Shown: positions 13,501-26,121, counted from the first letter of the stretch. The stretch is 64,000 bases of DNA from Gelatoporia subvermispora B (GCA_000320605.2 KB445797.1:205976-269975); one strand, 5' to 3'. Numbers and translations: made by a program. Notes: generated from the letters alone by a model not told the origin.

Positions 13501-14175
13501 GAACAAGGAAGGGGTATGTATTTGTGAGCGTGGCAGGCGCACAGTCGAATGTAATGCGCATAAAGTATGACAAGGAACACGGGCTCGACAACGTTGCAGA
13601 GACATATGCGAACCAGGATGCGCATGGGGATGTTATCGAGCGGAGCCGTGGACAGAAATGAATATTCTTGTCCAGGGAAAGTATGAATGAGGTACTGCTG
13701 TTGTAACCGCTGGCCAGAAACAAGGGCATGATGACAAAGGCATCGCCAGTCTTGAGTGAGACGCAGTGTAGCGGTCATGCAAACGGGTCCAAGGATGATA
13801 CATATGCCTCTAAAAGTGACAGATGGACAGCCGGTCCTCTGGATGAGTTCAGAGCGAGAGCAGCATACACGAGTTTAGTCATCTATGAAGTTTGCAAGCT
13901 TTGAAGATCTTACCGTGAAGGAGTTCAGCAACACGGCCCAGTATAGTGTGGGACTGCCCGACAAGACGATCCGCAGAGGGCTGGCGCAATAAAGACGAGT
14001 CAGCAAGGGAGCAGCAGTCCCGCTAGAAGGATTTGCAACTTGGAGGGCCGTCCTCGGCGAGAGGCCGAATAGGCATGGTCGATCATCTGTACGACGGGCC
14101 ACTGAGAGGACCCGGAGGAGAATTGGCGCAATTAATATTACTTGAGGACTGTACACGACTTGACCGGCGTGCGGA
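10541..14175. other. Intergenic region between gene 2 and R-D copy 1
   Basis: The first 250 bases resemble the gene 1 upstream region and probably hold the promoter and 5' UTR of gene 2. A block at 11690..11890 is similar to 18975..19200. A pyrimidine-rich minus-strand stretch at 12500..12620 looks like a promoter-type sequence without a recognisable gene. No ORF here has a motif or a paralogue in the same frame, so no gene is called. Confidence 0.5.
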
Positions 14176-14545
14176 ATGCCCGGCGACCTCGCAGGCAGCT
14201 GTTCAGTGACGTGTTCCAGACGTCTATCGGGCGCGAAAAGAGGTCGTTCTAGCGAGGCACCACAGGACGCCAAGCAGAGTTCTCAGAGACCAGCAAGCAG
14301 GACAGACCGCAGAAACAAGAGACGGCTCGGACCAAGAGGCAGTGAACAGACTGCAGGCAGAAAATGTTGCGTCCTCCGTTCTGGCGATGGCATCGTCCCG
14401 AGCTTGCCCTAAACCCTCCGGCCGCGCGCTCTTCTCGGCGCTCCGGCATTCTCGGCCAGCACTGAGCAAGGCGCTCCAGCATCAACGGCAGCAAACTCGA
14501 TGACGCGCATATAGCGTGTCCTGTGTACCCTCCTGCGTTCACATG
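14176..14545. repeat. Dispersed repeat R-D copy 1
   Basis: Shares an ordered series of words with four other places: GACCTCGCAGGCAGCTGT, GGGCGCGAA, GCAGAAAATGTTGCGTCC, GAGCTTGCCCTAAAC and GCATATA near the right end. Other copies are at 23165..23565, 32396..32840, 39765..40130 and 45536..45960. The right end, GCGCATATA-(C/G)-AGCGT, looks like a TATA region followed by a start site in some copies, so R-D may derive from a duplicated promoter. No conserved reading frame. Confidence 0.6.
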
Positions 14546-14582
14546 GTCTTCATAGCATGCAGAGCTCAGACGTTGATTGCGC

Positions 14583-15668
14583 CAGCTCCGATGTCATAGC
14601 CGCAACCCGGCCGATCGACGACCTCCCGCTAGCACGCTTCCGCTGCGGCTTCCACAACAGCATGCTTCGACTTGTGTCGCCGCTTGCTGTCTCTGCGAGC
14701 GCACGTCATACGGGCGAGATGCCTTACGGCTTCCGGTCGTCCTCCGCATTACCTTATTCTGCTCGGACCCCCTCGCTCGATCTCGCTCTCTTGATATGTA
14801 CACAGGGTAAAGTGCGATGCCCGCCGTGCTCACGTCACGCTCGCTGTGCATCCAGCCCACAGAAACATATGTTACCCGTATGTGTTGTGACGTTCCCTAT
14901 GCCTACCAATGGAATCCTGGCCTTCCTCGTGATGCCTTGCCCGTGGAGTGCACCCTCGACTGGCCGCTGCTGTGCATGCCTGGATCCCACGTGTGCAGGC
15001 GGATAGTGACCTTCAAAACTCGCCCTGGTCGAATGGAGCTATTTTTAATTATTTGAGGTATTTTGCGCGCATATACCGAGCATCAAGGCACGATATTGAC
15101 CGAAGGGTCTCTTATACTTGCTTTGATGGCAGGATCTGCTTCTCAGGACAGTCCTCCAAATCGCGCCTTCCTCCCCGTCGCGACCTTGTCGCAATCCTTT
15201 CGCGCTGGCGAAGGGACTTCATTCTGATACTTCCTTTGAGCATGGCCTGGAGACAAACAGTACATGTTGCTGGATCCTCGGTCCCATTCAGGCCCACCCG
15301 CCGACAATTTCGTGCTGTAATGATATCATCATTGGCTTGCCCTGTGTACTCATGTAGCCGATTTGTGCAGAATCAAATTCAGTTTTGCGCCATCAAATTG
15401 TGCCCTCTCTTTCGAATGCGCCGCACGTACGTATGGTGTCTAAACAGCGGTAACAATAACAATCGGTGATTGATCACGGATTGCATCCCTACATACAAAC
15501 AAGGAGGGACGTAGTGTCAGGCTACCCGGAGTAGAATATCCTGAACTCGAAGAATTCCGCAACGCAGTGAGTCCAACTCGGTTTGGTTGCGCTATATCGT
15601 ACGAACAGGGCGGGTTGATACTACAAAATCTCAACATGGCGACAGGCTATATCCACAAGTCGGCCGGG
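14583..15668. repeat. Repeat R-B copy 2, 3' flank of gene 3
   Basis: Similar over its length to 6751..7840, 25111..26121 and 41013..41955, and it ends at the stop codon of gene 3. The TTGAGGTATTTT/CATATACCGAGC block is at 15049..15085. It follows R-D copy 1 directly, an arrangement not repeated at the other R-B copies. No protein frame is conserved. Confidence 0.7.
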
Positions 15669-18336
15669 TTAAGCGTCCTCTTGATCCTCCTCCACTGGTA
15701 CGTACCCATTTGCTTTCGACCATGATTTGATTCGCTGCAAGCCATTTTTGTCGAAGTTGTCAGGCGATTGCGCTGCTTCCGCGACGAGCTCCTTGACGCG
15801 TCGGTCAATGATGTCGTCGAGCGCCGCTACGAGCCCGTCGCCAGGCCCGTTCTCCTGCACGTGGTATGTCAGCGTAATGCAAACCCGTCAAGCAGTGTAC
15901 TTCAGCTCACCTCGTACCAGCTGCGCACTGTTGCGCAGATATCTACCCTGTAAGCATCTTCATAATTGGCGCCATACGCACCCTGTTCCCGGAACCAGTC
16001 CTCCAGGTGCGTCTCCACGAAGCCCCGCAGAGCTCGCCCGAGCTTGGGCGTGTATCGCGCTTGAATGAGATGGACATGCCAGAACAGACAGGCATAGTTC
16101 CACATCTGCGGCATCTCTCTATTAGCATCGCGCAGACTGTCGACGTCGTCGCGAGTCAGGAGATCAAGCAAGGATGCCGCAATGAGGGCATGCCCTGACG
16201 GCGGGTAGACGAGGAAGGCACGATCCGTGCACCGGGCGGGATCGGTAAGGAATTGGGGGAAGCTTGCGTGGCAGGCCCGGAGTGGGGTGATTGCGGTGAC
16301 GTTGCCGTCGACGATGAGAACGGATCGAAGGCGGTCTATCATATTCATGGTGATCTCGGTCGACAATCCGAATATGCTGAGACTCTTTGCAGATAGATCC
16401 CCGTCTGAAGTAACCCGCTCTGTCGCAAACCATGCCAGCACACAACGAACGCGCTGCATGCGCTCTTCATCTTCTTCAAAGGGCTCAAATGAGCTCTTTA
16501 GGATTGTTATGTAGAGCTCGTCAAGCCGCACATAGCCCCTAGATGACGCCTTGGCTCCTTCGGAAGCGAGGAGCATATCATAGATTTTCTCTGCCAGCCA
16601 TTTGTCTTGACGGAGGAAGCGAACCGCAGTGCTTGCCCATACGAACAAGCCATCGGACAGTCTCGTCAGCTCCTCAATCGCATTTGGACGAGCTTCTAGG
16701 AGCCGGAAGCCACCCGCAGCGGCGGCCTCCCTCAGTTCCGTCCCGATGAAAAGGCGAATGTCATTGTCAATGTTTTCCTCCTTCTGCAGATCACGCCGGT
16801 ATATGATATCGGAGTACTTCGAAGAGTTGAGCGCCTCCAGGATATATGTCTCGGGACGGGTGGCGATGAGGACACGGAGGCAAGGTATTTCGTGTGCTGC
16901 CTGACATAGCAGCTGTAGCATCGACGGAACGATGGAACCGGATTTGTTGGCGCATTCGTCCACTCCATCAACTACGAACACCAACGTGGGTGTGGTGATC
17001 GCAGACTCCCCGAGGTTCCTCAATATATCTAGAATGAGGGTCCTGATCTGATGCTCCATTGCTTGGTCGTGGCCTGCTTTGTGCTTCCGGGCCGCATTGG
17101 CGATTTGAGGGCGTAGAGAAGGAACGGACTCCGCCAGCTGGTATGCGATTGTCGGAAACACACGGTGCCCATCGCTGCATTCTGTAGAGCTGCGGAGGAA
17201 GAAGAACGAGGCGCCGAGATATCCCTCTGGGAGTAGACTGCAGAAGGCGTGGGCGATACTGGATTTTCCCATTCCAGCTTGACCGTAAAGAACATAAATG
17301 CGCTTCTCAGACTTGCCGTCTTTTGCCCATTCCGCCAGGTCGTGAAGGATTGCCTCTCTCGTGCCCGTCTGAAGGCGAGACTTCTCCTCGATCAGCGCTG
17401 ATGTGTATGATGCATTGGCGCGGTTGAGCGCCTCCAAGGCTTCCCGAGATTCTACGCAAATAACTGTCAGCACGTCTCCCGCGACACAGCGTGTTCTGAG
17501 TACCTTTGTCGAGCTCCAAAGTAGCGATTTGTCCCAAAGCGTATTCTCTCTCGATATCCCCCTGGAACTTGAAGTGCTCTCAGGAAGCTGTCGAGTCATA
17601 ACAACGGAGTCACCGACCTTGAAGTTGCTCATGGCATTATCGATTCTCTGACGTATATTCTTCAACTTCTCTGCGTCAGGCTCCGCAAACCAAAGCGCCC
17701 CTAAGAACCGCCGATGTTGAGTCTCTCCTGCTGATTTGGAGATCTCTTGTAGTGTTCTACACAACCGCTCAAAACTCCCGGCTAGTGATAAATCGCAAGG
17801 GCCGCTCACTGTACAAGTGTAGTGACCCGCATGGTGAGTCGTTGGGTCGTCGTAGACGCAATGTCTTTCCGAGTCTGTTCCTCGGGTTGCGGAATCGCAA
17901 CGAAAAGCGTGTTACACATAGTCTCGTTCAGCAAGTTAGTCAACTCTTGTATCCTCTCAATCGTATCACGTCTATTCCCAAGATTGGCTCTCATAGTCTA
18001 TACAATGTCGGTTAGTATCTTTGCGGTGACATCGGTTCACGTACCGAGATCCTATCTGCTAAGGCATTGAGGATGGGTGCCACCGATGCGGCCCCAGGTA
18101 CAGGAGCGGTTGACAGGACTTGATTGTTAATGTTCAAACCAGTCTTCAACTTAGACAAGACCGCGTCCAATGTGCCCTCATTCTATGGGCACCCTCGTGT
18201 TATCATGTGCATGGAAACAGATGGCGATATCGACTACCTCGGAGGATTTTGGCTCCTTTCCTTTCCTCTTGAACCACTGTCGCGGTCTTACCGGGACGCT
18301 TATCGACGGTTTATCTGCGTCCTCTGCATCTGACAT
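15669..18336 (-). CDS. NLR-like NACHT STAND protein (gene 3), apparently intact
   Basis: Best model of the family. The start MSDAEDADKPSISVP (18336) matches gene 4 in position and is followed by a Trp-Phe-Lys-rich basic stretch. Small exons then code NEGTLDAVLSKLKTGLNINN..., TMRANLGNRRDTIERIQEL..., RTLQEISKSAGE...WFAEPDAEKLKNIRQRIDNAMSNFK (17618..17756) and FQGDIEREYALGQIATLELDK (17504..17577). The large exon (15911..17451) has Walker A GQAGMGKSS, Walker B LVFVVDGVDEC, RPETYI and the CHASFPQFLTDPARCTD segment. A 56-base intron (15855..15910) leads to the tail exon 15669..15854, which ends EEDQEDA. All splice sites used are GT...AG and keep frame. The N-terminal helical part resembles the MLKL/HeLo-like bundles known from fungal NLRs; this is a resemblance only. 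No repeat domain. Confidence 0.87.
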
Positions 18337-18411
18337 GGTGGGTTGTGGAGGAGAGTGGACGGCATATTGGGCGAGAAGTACAGTAGATACCGGGCATTGG
18401 GTTGGCTGTGC

Positions 18412-18424
18412 ACACGAGGCATGT
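18412..18424. promoter_or_regulatory. Palindromic promoter site of gene 3
   Basis: ACACG-AGG-CATGT, one mismatch from the perfect palindrome ACACG-AGG-CGTGT found upstream of gene 6 and the orphan fragment. It lies 76 bases before the gene 3 ATG. Flanking words GTGCACACGAGGC and CATGCCACG are also shared with the other copies. Candidate transcription factor site or core-promoter element. Confidence 0.45.
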
Positions 18425-20207
18425 CAACGGGATGCATCGAAGCGCAACACACCTGCATGCCACGCGTTCGAGATGACCACATGACCCACCATATAGAGTC
18501 GCATCATCGAAACTGCATCGCCCATCTGACCGAAAGCTCCGAACGGCAATGCAAACGATGTGAGAGGGACTCTGATGAGTAGAAGTTTTACATATCCTTA
18601 GGATCGAGAGGGGGTATAGAGATTGACACAGTGAGTAAAAGTTTTACATCTCCTTGGGACCATCCAGGGTTTTGTCGCGTTGCATAGCAGTCTGGACGCA
18701 TCACAGATAATGTACGTCTTCTCATCAACCGATTGTAATCTCCTAAAATGTGCGTGTATCCTGGCTCTGTAGCCGTTATGGCGAATCTGTAATCGTGTGA
18801 TCAGAATTGCGAGAAATGCGAGATACCGTTCTGAATTTACCATGCACGTGAGGGAGCGTTGGTGCAATTCAAGCGAGGAGAGTGGAAATAATGTCAACAA
18901 GAATAACCCAACAGAATCCTTTATATCTATATATTACGGTAGACAAGACATTAGGACGAATGCCCGCATAAACCTGTATGAGGAACAGACCCTGAGACAC
19001 GAGATAGCACATAATGGCGGGCTGTATGCACATCAATGAACCTGCTCCGGAAAGACTTTTCACATCGTTCTTCTTGCGCGCTCCCAGGCCAAGTCCCGCC
19101 GCTAGCACATGCATGCCTGGCCTGTGAGGCCCTTCTAATGAAGTCTCTCTGCCTCGCCCAGCTCGGGGCTAGGTCTGCATAACGGCGTATCACGTTCAAC
19201 TCGGAGTGGAGATGGAAGACGCAAGTACGCACGATAGCATTGCTAGCGACGTGCTGGTGAAGATAGACTCCATGCTCACAAACATCTACGCTATCAACAG
19301 ATGCACAAGCGATGGGCTAGTTCTGATTGAAGGCCATATTGCACGAGATGGTGTTCTGTATGATACGCAACTTCTGGTCCAATTTGTTAAACGACACCCA
19401 GGAACACACAACCCGATCTTAGATGACTCCGTGGACTCCCAGAGACATATCGAACTCCACGAAGGCGTTGACGAAGAAACACATCGCTTCGATGGCGTCT
19501 GAGTGGGCACGCACAAACTTTGCCATTGATGTTATGCTCTTCCAGGTTGATTCACAAAAGGACGTGAGGCCGATGTGACTCCGTTCAATTCCGCTGTCGA
19601 ATTCCCGGGTCGCCTGCAGGATGCTGTACTCGCGGTTGGGTGGCTGTAGCGCATATTCACCTGATGGCGCTTAGGGATTTCACTTGCTACCCTGGCAGCG
19701 ACCATGAGCCGAGCCTGCAAGCTGCCAGCTCCGGTAGGACCTGAGGAGGCCTCGCATGCAGGCGAGGGCAAGGGAACCGTTCCTCGTATATTGGAAATTT
19801 GCGATAGGAAACTGAGGGCGAGCTGTAGCTGCGTTGGACATAACAATCAAAGAGAGAGGCCGAAAATTCAGGTGAACGATATGTCCGAGTAGACAATGAA
19901 GTGAGAATGAGCAGAGCACGCGCTGAGCTGGGACGCGTAACCGGTACCCGATCGACGAGATGTGGATTCGCATCGAGGAACAACGTCTGTCTCGGTAGGC
20001 AGAGCGCCCAAGCATTTGCCTCGCAGCGCTCACACGCAACTCATATCTCATGTTTTCCTCCATTGTGTCTCGTTTCGGATCCCTCTTCGTCCGCTCTGTT
20101 TTCAGGATCCTACTCCGCACTGGGCGAGATCCAACTCGGCATTTCGTGGATTTCTCAAACACCGATTAACTTGGCACCTCGCATGACTATCATCAGTCTC
20201 CCTCAGC
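18425..20207. other. Intergenic region upstream of gene 3
   Basis: Contains a 27-base direct repeat (18577..18603 and 18633..18659), and a block (18975..19200) similar to 11690..11890. A plus-strand ORF at 19206..19502 codes 98 acidic residues (MEMEDASTHDSIASDVLVKI...) without a recognisable domain or paralogue; it is too weak to call as a gene. The rest shows nothing I can identify. Confidence 0.45.
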
Positions 20208-22010
20208 ATGCTTCAACGCCCCTCTGGATGCGGTTTTGTGGTATCAGGCCAGGAGCTCAGCTACGGCGAATGTGATCTTTCAACGCCCCGTACAAACGCA
20301 GTGCCAGTGTACGTCACAAGCAGCGTGCAGCTGCCTGTGATAGATCCGGGGTTATCGTTCACGCTGTTATGGTGGCAGGGCGCATCTAGCGACCCTTCAT
20401 TCGTTGAGAAGCACTGCGCCTGGAGAGACGAGCAGGCACGTCAGTACGTTGTATTCGATTACCGCCGCCTGGAGTACTCATGGTGACGCAGCCCCGACGC
20501 TAAAGCGGTCACCGGCGCTACGAAGAGGAGGCAGGAAGCAGTGTTGAAATTGTCTACTTGTGAGATGTAACGGAGTCTAGGGCTGGACTGATGGTATGTA
20601 GCGACAAATCTGCGACTTGGAGATAGTGCTATCAACGTGCTCCAGCTGCCCTCTGACACTTTGCACCAATTGTAGCATGCAACGACTCGTCAGGAGCTCA
20701 GACCGACGTGATCCTGTACTCTCCACCATGCAGCTTAGCGTTCACGAGCCCTCGATCATTGAGTCCGTCGTCGAGATTTGTGCATGTATTGACAGTTGGA
20801 GCAATGGACGAATCTTCGGAGAACGAGTGGGAAAAGGATTTGTCGCGCTATCTGCTGTACGTTTGGACGCCGCTCCTCTGCAGTTAGATGACGTCTTCGT
20901 TACAGAATAGATTCAGTCACTTGACCCATCCCTGGTAGCGCTGCCTGAATTCTCGTGTCCATCAAGAGGTCTGGCCAGTCGAGAGCTGCAACCCACTCGA
21001 TTGTGTACGTGATATAAGTTTGTCTCGGCGCACTCCTGGTTGACCAAAGGCTGCATCCAGGTCCATTCATCAAGAAACCCATGCTCCGCAATCGATACAC
21101 GCACAAATTGTCTTCTGTAGACGCACGTGTTGCCCATGCTACACAACGCGGCTGCAAATGCCAGCTCAGGTACGCATTATGAGTTGCGCATGGTCCAACA
21201 GATGTCTACGAAGCCATCGCTGATGATACTTCCGCAGTGGATCAATGGGACGTTAGTCCCGACAGTAGGCGTTCAGACATCCTAAATTGCAGGCTCGTCG
21301 ACCCGAGTTTGAGCAATCCCCGTCCGCGATATCTCTACTCACGTGATACCCGACTCAGGACGCTGAATGCATTGGAAGCACAGGTCTCATATCTTTATTT
21401 GCATTGTTCCCAGATGCAGAGGGCATCAGCGAATAGCAGTGTATGCCCTGACAATGCTAAGCTATGTCAGGTCAGAGACTATAGGCCAAGAGCTCATGAC
21501 GGAGGACAGGATGAGATATATTTCTTCGGCGGATGACTCTACATTCGCCGCGCATCTGAGCGTGAAATCGAGCCCACGGCCGCAGGCAGCTGCCCCGCTC
21601 CGACCGAAGTACAGACAGATCCTTCATGTCCGTGCATCATATCCGGATGCGTACCGCAAACATACACAGTTCTTGACCACCCGCTCCGCAAAGCCTGAAT
21701 GACAGGAACATCTCGCTCGCTTGAGAATGAGTGTCAGAAGGGTCTTCGACCACTCCGGTAGTGTAAGAGCTGTCGGTAATTCTTGCGAGCCGTTCGGATG
21801 GGGTGCACATATCTTAGCAACCGGATCGCGTTGGCGGGCCGATAGGAACGGCTGAAGGTCGCGATGGTTGGACCCGGTATCGCTACTTGAGGTATAGTCT
21901 TGTTTATGTCCCATCACAGATTGAACCTATAGCTGAAAGAGAGATAAACGTACCAGATACAGGGCGTCTGCTCTACAGATATAGCACTATCTCGGAAACC
22001 CACGCTGTAG
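20208..22010. other. Decayed duplicated segment, no intact gene
   Basis: Parts of this stretch match the 38-39 kb region. About 20985..21080 matches 38035..38150 in the same orientation, while 21190..21560 matches 38695..39060 in opposite orientation. The matched words (for example KIYFFLGLLYIR-like residues in one frame at 38695) suggest an old coding sequence, but frames are broken at both places and I cannot name the family. No intact ORF over 120 residues is supported. Confidence 0.4.
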
Positions 22011-23565
22011 GCTATGACGTTCAGCGGAAACTATAGCATTGAGAGTCGTGACAGGGCAACGGGATTCGATGGGAATTTTGCCAACCATCATCGGGCGAGT
22101 TCACTGCGACATACGGTCAGAGCATGTTCACAGGGAACGCGGAGAATCATAAGGCATAAATGCATTATAATCCAGAGCCAAGTAAGTAATGTACACCAGT
22201 CACAAGTAAAACACACCACATGGAACTCAATAGCGCGGCGTAATACAATGATCGGGAGTGGACAAGAGAGCGGCTCGAATAGGCGCAGAGACAGATAAAT
22301 TACATCGTATCCAGGGGACGAGAAAGAGGCTCTGCGATGGAACTGAACGCGAGGAGAAGACACCAGATACCCGACGCACTAGTCTACCAGTCAGACCGCC
22401 TCAGTCGTTTTGCTGCAGGAGACGAATTGGGACCACGATGAGCGGCACCGGCGGAAGTATGTCCCAGATGACCTATATGCGCCAGCGAGGAGCAGGGAGC
22501 ATATAGTGGCGACGACGAGTCCAGTACGGTCCTTAGAGATGAGCTAGAGCGCACGGGACGCAGAGAGAGGTCGGAAGAAACTCGTTGGACAGTATGTAGA
22601 GCCTACCGAGAGCATATACAAAGCGTCCTCGGAGCGGGGCATCAAGGCACTCTGGAATGGGCGTGGAGCAAATTTGCTCTGAGTCATCGAGTAGTCTCGG
22701 AATGAAGTCGTGCTCAGAAGCCGCGGGACAGGAGCGGAGGTATGCGAGAGGCAATGCGTGTGTAGACAGTAGATGGGGTATCTCGCGCGAATCGGTGAGG
22801 GGCCGAGGGCAGAAGACGTCAAGACGTCGAGTCGAAGGGGTTGAACGGCCAGCATAGTCCATCTTGAGCACCAGAGAAGTGTGCAAGAAACAACGGCCCA
22901 TGTTGATGAGGGTCACGGATGGCTTGATCAATGATCAGACCTTCAGACCTGTCAGGACTCGTAAGAACCGCTCGGGCTCTTGTAGGACCCACGACATATA
23001 CAGGCAGCTGTTGAGCGCGGAGCAGAGGGCCTACGCATCGAGCGGTCGAGACAAGGTCATCCGGGGTCCTTGATGAACAAATAGCGCCCCATGTATCCGC
23101 GAGACCAGCAGAACGTAAGAACGGCTGGTGGGACGAGAGCGGGCGTGCATCGAAGGGGCAGCACGGAGACCGGCGCAAAAAATGCTGCGTCCTCCGTTGC
23201 CCGATTGCGTCACCCCGAGCTTGCCCTAAACTCTCGGGCCCAGCGCTCCGTCCAGCGCTCCGGATCTCGCGTTGGCGCTCAGCAAGGTACCGCGGTCTCG
23301 ACGGCAGCAAAGTCGAACACGGCCGTGACGACGGCGCATATACAGCGTCCCCCGTCCTGCGATCTTCCCCCCGTGTTCTTCTGATCGCACGGATACGTGT
23401 TCTCCCTCTGGCGTGCGCTGGCCCCCCGCCCACCGAAAATCGCCGCAGGCCACAGATTTCAGCTTGATTTCGAAACACTACCCTTTTCAACGCGGTCTTG
23501 TTCTCTCCTTGTCCGTATCCAAGCAGCACCCTAACTCGAACCGCTGGGTAGAGTATCTCCTGAAC
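22011..23565. repeat. Repeat R-A copy 1 (includes R-D copy 2)
   Basis: Begins at GACGTTCAGCGGAAA and matches 39187..40130 in the same orientation. Similarity is continuous to about 22560, is interrupted by about 600 bases (22560..23165) absent from the other copy, and resumes at GGAGACCGGCGCA to about 23565. The resumed part is R-D copy 2. The minus-strand ORF of 236 codons across this region is Arg-rich and is not kept in the other copies, so I do not call it a gene. Confidence 0.6.
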
Positions 23566-25110
23566 AAGAAGTAATGTCCTACAGATGAGAAATCATCGAT
23601 ACGGACTGCTCTATGGGTATGACGTGGTAGCTCGGTACGTGCGAGACACCCCAGCTAAAGCGCTAGATATCCGCGGTAGTGATGGGACCCATTGAACCGA
23701 GCACCAGCCTGTGTGGATGGTGTCGTTGAATATGTTGAGGAGTCGGCGAGACCGTGGCAGACGCTGCAGATGTGGGGAACATCTGACGCATATGAGATAC
23801 GAATTCGGTACGAGGGCGGGCTACGGCCGGTGCGATGGAAGCAGAAAATGTCACTGAAGCAGAACACCGCATACGTCCGGGTGAAAGGCGCGAAAGACAA
23901 GTGTGGAGGAATCGTGACGGACCACCGGCATTCGGTGAGGTCATACGTCCTCCTCTCGGCCATGCCATCGCACTGGTAGAATGAATATCCCCAGAACTCC
24001 GACGCTAACGACCTGACGTCAGTGCTGGATGAGCTTTGCTGGAAGGTGATCGTGATATGTAGCTAATCGTGACAGCGTGCAACCAGGCGGAGACGATCAG
24101 CTTATGCGTCCTCGCAACAACCAATGAACACGTACGAGACATTCCCAGCCAGAGCCCTAGATGCTCGTAGTTTTAATCTTGAACCTCTTGAAGCCATAGA
24201 CGAAGCAGCAGGTCGTGGATACCGCGTCCTTGGATGAATGCGTGTGGATCTCTTCAACGTTGCCGTTGCCGTACAACTCCGAGCGGCGGGTTTCATCAAG
24301 CAGCGAATGGACGCAATCTGTCGGCATCATCAGGACCGGTTCCTCCCTGCCCCAATTGCTCAGTGGTATCCCCCGCCGTTGTCATGTTCATCTCGAGTGC
24401 AGCACCTAGAACATTGTGTCATGAGCTGCTGGCGTTAATTGCTGAAGTTTGCGTGGATGTACCGAAATGTCTTGGAGGCGCAGACTCGGAAGGTCTTCCT
24501 GCAGTCGGAGTCTTGCAGTAGGCATCTCTAGAGCCGATGAATCGTTGAGGTCAAGTATGTGCTGTATGCTCCGGCATGAGATGGGTCAATTGACGATGTC
24601 CGGCGGGCAATTTGCGAGAATCAGGCCAACGAACTAGATGGTAACACCATGTCTGCTCCATGTTAGTGTGCGACTGGTCGGTCAGTCGAGAAAGCAGAGA
24701 AGACTAGGATCAGACGACGCACCAGGCTTCGAACAACCGCCGGGCGTTAACCATCTCTATCCCCCTGTACCCCACAAACGAGCTACACTGATTCCTCCGC
24801 ACGCCAGCGTCCTGGGGATGTACTCGGCAGCCAGATGATACCGCAGCCATGTCGTCGAAATTGGTCTAGAGCGACCAGGCTTGGTTCAGAAAGGATTGGG
24901 GCCGCAGCATTCCGCATCTAGTGCAGGAGACAAACCGTGGTGCCGGCGATTCGCAGAGATGGTAGAGAAGAGGTCTGCATGGCAATCGACGACCGTACTA
25001 GCAGCAAAGACACGAGTAGCAAAGGCACGAGCGACTCCTCTGCGCGCTCGGTGCTGGCTGAACGCGTCTCCTACTCAGGGACTCAACTCATTTCCAGGAC
25101 ATGTCGTACC
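23566..25110. other. Intergenic region, no supported gene
   Basis: Short overlapping ORFs only, none with a motif. A block at 24670..24750 resembles 3920..4010, and the sequence near 24950..25080 has a loose resemblance to 4440..4560, so this part may be another copy of the flank seen left of R-B copy 1. Nothing else is recognised. Confidence 0.45.
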
Positions 25111-26121
25111 GGCTCTGATGTCGTGGCTGCAATCTGGCCCATCGAAGACCCCCTGCCAGGATGCTTCGACCTGCGTCGCCCGACCGCACGTCATACGGTC
25201 GGGACGCCTTGTCCCTTCCGGACGTCCTCCGCCTTACCTTGTACCGCTCGATCGGAGACCCCCCGCGAGATCTCGCCCTCTTGGACATGTACACAGGGTA
25301 AAGTACGTTGCGCGCCGTGCTCACGTCACGCTGACTAGGTGCATCCTCCCTGCAGGACCATTTCCCGGATGTGTTGCGCGTTCTCTATGCCTGACGATTG
25401 CATCCTGACCTCTCGTGATGCCTAGCCCATGGAGGCCACCTCAGGCAGGCCGCTGCTCTGCATGCCTGGATCTCATGTGTGCGGGCGGATAGTGACCTTC
25501 GAGACTCGCACTGGTCGCGTGGTAGGTACAAATGGAGCTATTATCTGCTATTTGAGGTATTCTGCGTCCATATATCGAGCGCCCGGCACGCTATTGACTG
25601 AAGGTTCTCTTATCCTTGGTCTAGCGGTATAGATTTGCACCTCAGCACCGTCCTCCGAGCGGCACCTTGCTCCCCGTCTCCACTATCGCTCAATCCTTTT
25701 CCGCTGGCGAAGGGACTCCGTTCTACTATCTCAGTTGCTCATGGGCTGGAGACAGATAGTACGTGTTGCTTGATCCTCGGCCCTATTCCGGCCCAACCGC
25801 CGACAATCGCACGTGTACGAAATGGTATTCAATTTTGCGCCATCATATGTGTGCCTCCTCTTTCCAACGCACAGTATGTACGTATGGGATCTCAAACAGA
25901 GATATCAAATGGTTATTGATCGCGGATTGCATCCATACATACAACAAGGTAGGAGACGGCGTCAAACTACTGAGGGTAAATTGTCCCGAGCTCGATAAAT
26001 TCTGCAATACAGCGAGTCCAACTAGTTTATATCGTGCTACATTTTATGGAAACAGGGCGGGCGCATACTACAAAATATGGACGTGGCGACCTACATCTAC
26101 TAGGCGCCCGGGCCAAGTGTC
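25111..26121. repeat. Repeat R-B copy 3, 3' flank of gene 4
   Basis: Similar to the R-B copies at 6751, 14583 and 41013. The TATA-like block is at 25547..25585 with CATATATCGAGC kept. The copy ends at the stop codon of gene 4, as the other copies end at their genes, which shows that flank and gene were duplicated together. Confidence 0.7.

Noticed and set aside
15902..17809. A single 635-codon exon for gene 3
   Set aside because: The ORF reads through two introns. Paralogue comparison shows conserved FQGDI-type exons in another frame, so the spliced model is preferred.
20900..21560. HET-domain gene fragment
   Set aside because: Residues such as VNQE and IYFFLGLL recall HET motifs, but they lie on different strands and in the wrong order, and no WG motif is found.
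22819..23529. 236-codon minus-strand ORF in R-A/R-D copy 2
   Set aside because: Arg-rich composition typical of a shadow ORF in GC-rich DNA. The frame is not kept in the other R-D copies and there is no recognised domain.
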